Below, in pieces: positions 5,676 through 10,529 of a DNA stretch of 10,529 nucleotides (position 1 is the stretch's first letter; the number at the start of each line of letters is the position of its first letter). Origin of the DNA: Bacillota bacterium. Lineage in GTDB: Bacteria > Bacillota > Tb-RUG-66. The stretch is taken from positions 1 through 10,529 of the forward strand of contig JAEEYS010000160.1 in assembly GCA_016288255.1 (NCBI GenBank). Reading direction: 5' to 3'. The notes beneath the pieces are model-generated. The model saw only the letters and a list, made by a program, of their open reading frames with translations, was not told where the DNA came from and did no database searches. The translations under genes and the position numbers were made by a program.

Positions 5676-6285
5676 ATTTTTTACTTTTATTTGTGCTTTG
5701 ATCCCGGGAGCGGGACAGATGTATCAGGGGCATCTGAAAAGAGGCGTTTCCATTATGGCAATCTTTTGCGGGATCATTGCTTTTACGATTTTGATCGATG
5801 TGCCTGCCATTTTATTTTTGGCGCCGATCATCTGGTTTTATTCCTTTTTTGATGTGATCAACAAGTCAAAATATACGGCGGATGAGTTAGATGCCATAGA
5901 AGATAAGTTCATTTTTGCGGATGATTTGGTCCAAAACGAAGAAGTAGGCGCTTATTTTAAAGAAAGACATAAATGGATCGGTTATGCTGTTTTGATAATA
6001 GGCTTACTGCTTTTATACAGCGGATTTCTCGGCAATCTTTTGTTTAGTTTTCCTCTTCCGGAGGCGGTTTATTACTTGATTCGAAAAGTGCCGACTTTGG
6101 CTATTTCCGCCATTATTATTTTACTGGGTATCAAACTGATCAAAGGCAGTAAAAAGGAAGAAATGGCAGAAGTGACAGAAGATACGGAAACAATGGAAAG
6201 TGATTCGGATGAAGCAGAAGAAATGAATGCGGAAAATGAGGAAGAACACTACACAGGGATAGAAGAACTGTTAAACGGAAGATAG
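5659..6285 (+). CDS. TM2-like multi-pass membrane protein with acidic C-terminal tail
   Basis: 208 residues. The N-terminus FFTFICALIPGAGQMYQGHLKRG (7-29) matches the start of TM2-domain proteins (a hydrophobic turn with P-G-x-G-x-x-Y-x-G and a following basic residue), with helices at about 31-46 and 48-64. Two more hydrophobic helices are at about 106-126 and 147-162, separated by a charged loop (70-105). The tail from residue 163 is very acidic and probably cytoplasmic (many E and D, then HYTGIEELLNGR). The start is the ATG at 5659 with AGGAGGG (5646-5652), placed inside the anti-sigma gene with a 17-nt overlap; an in-frame upstream start at 5602 lacks a ribosome site. Function is unknown; TM2-type proteins in sigma/anti-sigma operons are thought to be membrane modulators, which I infer only from context. 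Confidence 0.8.
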   Translation: MRTKNRFFTFICALIPGAGQMYQGHLKRGVSIMAIFCGIIAFTILIDVPAILFLAPIIWFYSFFDVINKSKYTADELDAIEDKFIFADDLVQNEEVGAYFKERHKWIGYAVLIIGLLLLYSGFLGNLLFSFPLPEAVYYLIRKVPTLAISAIIILLGIKLIKGSKKEEMAEVTEDTETMESDSDEAEEMNAENEEEHYTGIEELLNGR

Positions 6286-6320
6286 CGGATAACGGTATAG
6301 TAAAAAAGGAGGGGGTATCC

Positions 6321-6644
6321 ATGAAAACGAAAAGAGTGGGAATGATCACCATGGGCGTATCCTTGGTGCTGGCAGGGGCGTTACTGATTTATCATGTGTT
6401 TCAGCCGAATCTGGATATCTTGTTGATATTAAAGCTGACACCGATTATTTTGGTCTTTTTGGGATTGGAGATCTTATACTATTCTTTTACTTATAAAGAA
6501 GAAAAACTGAAATATGACTTTTTGAGTATGTTCGTTTGTTTTATTTTGATCGTCGGCAGTTTGGCGATGGCGGCAGTGCCCCAGGTGGTAGAGTATTATA
6601 CGCACTGGGAACAAGAAAATTACCGGGTGATCATAGAGGATTAA
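6321..6644 (+). CDS. Small three-helix membrane protein (LiaI/LiaF-TM-like)
   Basis: 107 residues with three hydrophobic helices at about 7-26 (GMITMGVSLVLAGALLIYHV), 33-54 (ILLILKLTPIILVFLGLEILYY) and 66-87 (DFLSMFVCFILIVGSLAMAAV), ending in a short charged tail. The KLTPIILVFLGLEIL segment resembles the membrane part shared by LiaI, LiaF and DUF5668 proteins, which accompany envelope-stress regulators in Firmicutes; this is a pattern-level resemblance and not certain. The start is strong (GGAGGGGG, 6308-6315, 5 nt before the ATG). It follows the TM2-like gene by 35 nt without a terminator and is the last gene of the sigma operon. No clear terminator lies between its stop and the valS promoter. 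Confidence 0.75.
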   Translation: MKTKRVGMITMGVSLVLAGALLIYHVFQPNLDILLILKLTPIILVFLGLEILYYSFTYKEEKLKYDFLSMFVCFILIVGSLAMAAVPQVVEYYTHWEQENYRVIIED

Positions 6645-6669
6645 AAAGAAAAAGGCAGAGGGCCGGCAG

Positions 6670-6698
6670 TTGACAAAAAAAGAGAGATTCACTATAAT
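6670..6698 (+). promoter_or_regulatory. Consensus promoter of the valS T-box transcript
   Basis: A perfect TTGACA (6670-6675), a 17-nt spacer, and a perfect TATAAT (6693-6698). Transcription should start near 6705, just before the T-box leader. A full consensus match is expected when control is exerted after initiation, by the leader. Confidence 0.9.
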
Positions 6699-6724
6699 AA
6701 GATATCGAAAAATATTTAAAATGC

Positions 6725-6968
6725 AGTGAAAAGAAGGAGTACAGGGTGATTCTATTTTAGAGAGGGATCGTATGCTGAAAGGTCCTATAGGATATCTTGG
6801 AAGGTCGTCTTGGAGCAGTAGTTTTGAATACAGTAGAAACTACCGGTCACAGCCGTTATCTGTTTGAGTGAAACGGACGAATGTTTGTATCGGGATGAGT
6901 CCGTTTAATGTAAGGTGGTACCGCGAAAGAAATCTTTCGTCCTTTGGGATGAAAGATTTTATTTTTTT
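6725..6968 (+). promoter_or_regulatory. T-box riboswitch, valine-specific, controlling valS
   Basis: A transcriptional T-box leader that senses uncharged tRNA-Val. Seen: the AGTA of the specifier loop (6738-6741) facing GAA (6800-6802), an upper stem (6742-6748 with 6793-6799), the AGAGAG element (6759-6764), the apical stem GGATC/GGTCC with loop GTATGCTGAAA (6765-6785), and a specifier GTC (6804-6806; a second GTC follows directly, also valine). Further stems are at 6818-6825/6836-6843 and 6871-6878/6899-6906. The T-box core AAGGTGGTACCGCG is at 6912-6925; TGGT would pair with the tRNA 3' end, its last U fitting an A discriminator as in tRNA-Val. Antiterminator: AAGG (6912-6915) with CCTT (6941-6944) and GCGAAAG (6923-6929) with CTTTCGT (6934-6940), around the 7-nt bulge. 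It excludes the terminator at 6930-6968. The stem assignments were made by eye. Confidence 0.95.
6930..6968 (+). terminator. T-box intrinsic terminator (valS leader)
   Basis: AAATCTTTCGTCC (6930-6942) pairs with GGATGAAAGATTT (6947-6959) over a TTTG loop (13 bp, one G-U), followed by a T-rich run to 6968. Its left arm is the same sequence needed for the antiterminator 3' strand, so the two folds are mutually exclusive; charged tRNA-Val favours termination. Confidence 0.92.
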
Positions 6969-7000
6969 ACAAGGTTTTTTAGAATCAATTTATAGAGACA

Positions 7001-7006
7001 GGGAGG
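7001..7006 (+). promoter_or_regulatory. Ribosome binding site deciding the valS start
   Basis: GGGAGG lies 8 nt before a GTG at 7015. The ATG at 7007 is out of frame, and the open frame extending upstream to 6868 runs through the T-box, so GTG at 7015 is the start. Confidence 0.8.
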
Positions 7007-7014
7007 ATGGAAAA

Positions 7015-9663
7015 GTGGAAGAAAACACCAATATTTCAAAAGTATATGAGCCGAAATCAGTGGAGGATAAATGGTATAGCTATTGGCTGGAACAGGATCT
7101 GTTCCATTGCGATATCGTAGAAGGCGTGAAACCGTTTACGGTAGTGATCCCGCCGCCCAATGTAACGGGACAGCTTCATATGGGACACGCTTTGGACGAA
7201 ACACTGCAGGATACCTTGGTCAGATATAAAAGAATGACGGGGATACCGACTTTGTGGATACCGGGCACGGACCATGCGGGGATCGCAACGGAAAAAAAGG
7301 TAAAGGACTGGATCGGAGAAGAGGGACTGACCAAATTTGATATCGGCAGAGAAGCTTTTTTGGAAAAAGCATGGGAATGGAAACGGCAATACGGCGGCCG
7401 GATCCAGAATCAACTGAAAAAGATCGGCGCTTCCTGCGATTGGTCCAGAGAACGGTTCACTATGGACGAAGGATTGTCCAAAGCAGTGAGAGAAGTGTTT
7501 GTTAATTTATATGAAAAAGGACTGATCTACCGTTCCGATTATATTGTAAATTGGTGTCCTGTCTGCCAGACGACCCTTTCCGACATCGAAACGGAATATG
7601 AGGAAGAACCTTCCTTTTTGTGGCATTTAAAATATCCGGTCAAAGACAGTGAAGAATATGTGATCGTAGCTACCACCAGACCGGAAACCATGCTGGGGGA
7701 TACAGCGGTCGCGGTGAATCCGGAAGACGAACGGTATACGCATCTTGTGGGGAAAACGATCGTACTGCCTTTGGTAGGAAGAGAGATCCCTATCATTGCG
7801 GACAGTTATGTAGATAAAGAATTCGGGACAGGGGCGGTAAAAGTAACGCCTTTCCACGACCCCAACGACTTTGAAATGGGACTGAGACATGATCTTCCTT
7901 TTGTACAGGTCATTGACTTTGAAGGGAATATGACCAAAGAGGCGCTCCAATATGAAGGATTAAGCGCCAAAGAATGCAGAGAAGCCATTGTAAAAGATCT
8001 GGAAAAAATGGGCGCTTTGGTCAAAACAGAACCTCATGCCCACAGTGTAGGCAAATGTTATCGCTGCGGTTCTACCATCGAGCCGTTGGTATCGACACAG
8101 TGGTTCGTTAAAATGGAACCTTTGGCCAAACCGGCTTTAAAAGCGGTGGAAGAAGGAGAAGTTCGGTTTATTCCGGAACGATTCACCAAAACCTATACGC
8201 ACTGGATGGAAAATATCAAGGATTGGTGTATTTCCAGACAGCTTTGGTGGGGACACAGGATCCCTGCTTGGTACTGCAGCGACTGCGGAAAAATGACGGT
8301 ATCCAAAACAGATATAGATACCTGTCCTCACTGCGGGAGCAAAAACGTCAAACAGGACGAAGACGTTTTGGATACTTGGTTCTCTTCCGCTCTGTGGCCG
8401 TTCTCCACTTTGGGATTCCCGGAAAAAACAGCGGATCTGAAATATTTTTATCCTACTTCCGTTTTGGTGACGGGATATGATATCATCTTCTTCTGGGTTG
8501 CCAGAATGATCTTTTCGGGGATCGAACATATGGGACAGGTACCGTTTAAGGACGTCTTTATCCACGGCCTGGTCAGAGATGAACAGGGAAGGAAAATGAG
8601 TAAATCCTTGGGAAACGGCATCGATCCTCTGGAAGTCATCGACGAATACGGGACCGACACCCTGCGGTTTTCTTTGATCACCGGCAATGCGCCCGGCAAT
8701 GATATCCGCTTCCAATGGGATAAGGTGCGATCCAGCAGAAGTTTTGCCAACAAGATCTGGAATGCTTCCCGCTTTATTTTGATGAATCTGGATGAATCCA
8801 TTACAGGAAATCTGGAAGGACTCGATCTTTTGACGGCGGATAAATGGATCTTAAACGAGCTGAATACGGTGATCGGTGAAGTAACGGGGAATATAGAGCG
8901 CTATGAACTGGGCCTTGCGGCGCAGAAATTATATGACTTTATTTGGACGGAATACTGCGACTGGTATATTGAATTGACCAAATCCAGACTTTACGGGAAC
9001 GATCAGGAAGCAAAGAAGACCGCTTTGAACGTATTGGTCTATGTATTGCGTCAGACTTTGGAACTGTTGCATCCGTTCATGCCGTTTATTACGGAAGAGA
9101 TCTGGCAGCACCTGCCTCATGAAGGGATCAGCATCGTAGTGGCAGATTGGCCGAAAAGCAAAGAGGAACTTCGCTTTGAACAAGAAAAAGAAGTTATGGA
9201 AGTCTACATGGAAACCATTCGTAGCATCCGAAACTTAAGAAGCGGACTGAATGTGCCGAATTCCAAAAAAGCGCCGGTTTATCTGGCGGTTTCGGGAGAA
9301 AAGGAAGAAAAGCTGTATGAAGGGATCACACAGTATCTGCTGGACTTGGCTTCCGCTTCGGAAGTAAAAGTAGTAAGAACGAAAGAAGGACTGCCGGAAA
9401 AAGTCGTAACCGCGATGGTGACCGGCGCGGAAATCTTACTGCCGCTAGAAGATCTGGTAGATTTTGAAAAAGAAAAAGAACGGCTCCTCAAAGAAAAAGA
9501 AAAACTGGAAAAAGAAGTCAAACGCGCGGAAGGGAAACTGAACAATCCTTCTTTTGTAGCGAAAGCGCCGGAAAAACTGGTAGCGGAAGAAAAAGAAAAA
9601 TTAAAGGATTATCAGGAAAAATTGCAGAAGGTGGCCGAAAGATTAGGTGCATTGGAGGCGTAG
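7015..9663 (+). CDS. valS: Valyl-tRNA synthetase
   Basis: A class Ia synthetase that charges tRNA-Val and edits mischarged threonine. The 882 residues are the normal size. Seen in order: [13 protein letters not shown] with the HIGH motif at 55-58; a CPVC pair (181, 184); the CP1 editing domain with [10 protein letters not shown] (220-229); a further C348-x2-C351 pair; [16 protein letters not shown] and a zinc ribbon C421-x2-C424 / C437-x2-C440; [20 protein letters not shown]; the KMSKS loop at 527-531 ([14 protein letters not shown]); an anticodon-binding helical domain ([14 protein letters not shown]); and a C-terminal coiled-coil arm (about 815-880) rich in K and E. Start is GTG at 7015 with GGGAGG at 7001-7006. 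Expression is controlled by the T-box leader ending 46 nt upstream. folC starts 6 nt after its stop. Confidence 0.98.
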   Translation: MEENTNISKVYEPKSVEDKWYSYWLEQDLFHCDIVEGVKPFTVVIPPPNVTGQLHMGHALDETLQDTLVRYKRMTGIPTLWIPGTDHAGIATEKKVKDWIGEEGLTKFDIGREAFLEKAWEWKRQYGGRIQNQLKKIGASCDWSRERFTMDEGLSKAVREVFVNLYEKGLIYRSDYIVNWCPVCQTTLSDIETEYEEEPSFLWHLKYPVKDSEEYVIVATTRPETMLGDTAVAVNPEDERYTHLVGKTIVLPLVGREIPIIADSYVDKEFGTGAVKVTPFHDPNDFEMGLRHDLPFVQVIDFEGNMTKEALQYEGLSAKECREAIVKDLEKMGALVKTEPHAHSVGKCYRCGSTIEPLVSTQWFVKMEPLAKPALKAVEEGEVRFIPERFTKTYTHWMENIKDWCISRQLWWGHRIPAWYCSDCGKMTVSKTDIDTCPHCGSKNVKQDEDVLDTWFSSALWPFSTLGFPEKTADLKYFYPTSVLVTGYDIIFFWVARMIFSGIEHMGQVPFKDVFIHGLVRDEQGRKMSKSLGNGIDPLEVIDEYGTDTLRFSLITGNAPGNDIRFQWDKVRSSRSFANKIWNASRFILMNLDESITGNLEGLDLLTADKWILNELNTVIGEVTGNIERYELGLAAQKLYDFIWTEYCDWYIELTKSRLYGNDQEAKKTALNVLVYVLRQTLELLHPFMPFITEEIWQHLPHEGISIVVADWPKSKEELRFEQEKEVMEVYMETIRSIRNLRSGLNVPNSKKAPVYLAVSGEKEEKLYEGITQYLLDLASASEVKVVRTKEGLPEKVVTAMVTGAEILLPLEDLVDFEKEKERLLKEKEKLEKEVKRAEGKLNNPSFVAKAPEKLVAEEKEKLKDYQEKLQKVAERLGALEA

Positions 9664-9669
9664 ACATCC

Positions 9670-10529
9670 ATGAATTATGAAGAAGCGATGGCTTATATCA
9701 GGGAATCTTCGAAATTCGGTTCGAAACTGGAACTGGTAAGGATCGAATATTTGCTGGAACGATTGGGAGATCCTCAAAAAAAATTAAAATGCATCCATAT
9801 TGCCGGAACAAACGGAAAAGGGACCACTGCTTCTTATTTGGCTGCGGTTTTAAAAGAAGCTGGCTACAAAACAGGTCTTTACACTTCGCCGTTTTTGGAA
9901 AATTTTACGGAAAGAATGCGGATCGACGGGGAAGAGATCACAAAGGAAGAAGTGGCCGAATATATTACCAAAGTAAAAGAGATTTCCGAAGAAATGACGG
10001 ATCATCCCACGGAATTTGAGATCATTACGGCTGCTGCTTTTCAATATTTTTATGATGAAAAGGTGGACTTTGTGGTGCTGGAAGTAGGGCTGGGAGGCCG
10101 TTTTGACGCGACCAATGTGGTGACGCCGGTGGTATCTGTGATCACGACGATAGGTATGGATCATGAAGCGGTTCTGGGCAGTACTTTTTCTGAGATCGCT
10201 TTCGAAAAAGCGGGGATCATCAAGGAAAACGTGCCGGTGGTGATCGGATACCAGAGAGAAGAATCCTTAGAGACGCTCTTAAAAAAAGCAGACAGCGTGC
10301 ACGCACCCGCTTATGTATACGGCAAGGATTTTAAAGGAGAAAGAAAAGAAAACAGCATTGAAGGACAGACTTTTTCTTATCAGGGGATCTGGACATCTTA
10401 TGATAAAGTGGAGATCACGATGCTGGGAAAACATCAAATCTCCAATTGCTTCAACGCGCTGGGAGCGCTGGAAGTCGTAAGAGATCTAGGATATGATATT
10501 TCGGACGAAGCGATCTTAACGGGACTGAA
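9670..10529 (+). CDS. folC: Folylpolyglutamate synthase / dihydrofolate synthase (3' end cut)
   Basis: An ATP-dependent Mur-ligase-type enzyme that adds glutamate to folates (and in many bacteria to dihydropteroate). The first 286 residues are visible, about two thirds of the usual 420-430. Seen: the typical N-terminus NYEEAMAYIRESSKFGSKLEL, the P-loop HIAGTNGKGTT (43-53), YTSPFLENFTERMRIDGEEI (71-90), EVGLGGRFDATN (138-149), VSVITTIGMDHEAVLGST (155-172), EKAGIIK (179-185, with the lysine usually carbamylated), and LGKHQISNCFNALGALE (252-268), all in the family order. The ATG at 9670 follows GGAGG (9654-9658) by 11 nt, a slightly long spacing, with the site lying in the end of valS; the tight 6-nt gap suggests co-transcription with valS and therefore T-box control too. 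The valS-folC order is common in Firmicutes. The end of the gene lies beyond the window. Confidence 0.96.
   Translation, partial: MNYEEAMAYIRESSKFGSKLELVRIEYLLERLGDPQKKLKCIHIAGTNGKGTTASYLAAVLKEAGYKTGLYTSPFLENFTERMRIDGEEITKEEVAEYITKVKEISEEMTDHPTEFEIITAAAFQYFYDEKVDFVVLEVGLGGRFDATNVVTPVVSVITTIGMDHEAVLGSTFSEIAFEKAGIIKENVPVVIGYQREESLETLLKKADSVHAPAYVYGKDFKGERKENSIEGQTFSYQGIWTSYDKVEITMLGKHQISNCFNALGALEVVRDLGYDISDEAILTGL

Noticed and set aside
6868..7014. A 49-residue N-terminal extension of ValS
   Set aside because: This stretch is the T-box core and terminator; the family N-terminus begins at the GTG at 7015 behind GGGAGG.
8137..8715. Minus-strand open frame of 192 codons within valS
   Set aside because: It is antisense to the most conserved part of ValS (zinc ribbon to KMSKS) and has no features of a real gene.
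9789..10019. Plus-strand 76-codon frame near the right edge
   Set aside because: It is an alternate frame inside folC, whose own frame carries the P-loop and other family motifs.
1..10529. CRISPR array, insertion sequence, phage or toxin-antitoxin genes
   Set aside because: No regularly spaced direct repeats, terminal inverted repeats around a transposase, or recognisable phage or toxin proteins were seen on either strand.

Overview
The window is a continuous stretch of chromosome from a low-to-moderate GC, Gram-positive-type bacterium, most likely a member of the Clostridia. The evidence is purine-rich GGAGG ribosome sites before almost every gene, sigma-A promoters with extended -10 boxes, a T-box leader before valS, a clostridial-type TyrS (about 409 aa with KMGKT), and lysine/glutamate-rich proteins. 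I see no insertion sequence, phage gene, tRNA, rRNA or CRISPR array.

Layout. (1) 1-665: the 3' part of an amidohydrolase of the MTA/SAH deaminase type (mtaD), followed 40 nt later by truA (706-1446). (2) 1519-2748: tyrS, ending at a strong hairpin terminator (2782-2820) that it shares with a convergent minus-strand GNAT acetyltransferase (2845-3291). (3) 3304-3855: an AT-rich stretch that gene callers would probably leave empty. It holds two small, previously unlisted reading frames with good ribosome sites: a 46-aa basic protein (3393-3533) and a 53-aa single-pass membrane protein (3662-3823), with extended -10 promoters around them. (4) 3856-4377: a short nitroreductase with its own promoter and terminator. 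(5) 4592-6644: a four-gene, translationally coupled operon of an ECF sigma factor, a membrane anti-sigma factor with a zinc-binding HxxxCxxC motif, a TM2-like multi-pass membrane protein with an acidic tail, and a small three-helix membrane protein. (6) 6670-9663: a consensus promoter, a complete valine-specific T-box riboswitch and valS. (7) 9670 to the right edge: folC, cut by the window end.

How the genes work together. Most of the window is housekeeping: tRNA modification (truA), tRNA charging (tyrS, valS), folate polyglutamylation (folC) and nucleoside salvage (mtaD). valS is controlled by sensing uncharged tRNA-Val through the T-box; tyrS has no such leader. The least ordinary part is the ECF operon, whose composition (cytoplasmic sigma, membrane anti-sigma and two membrane proteins of unknown role) suggests a self-contained envelope-stress module. 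Nothing seen proves an unprecedented system; this operon and the two small proteins before the nitroreductase are the best candidates for new biology.
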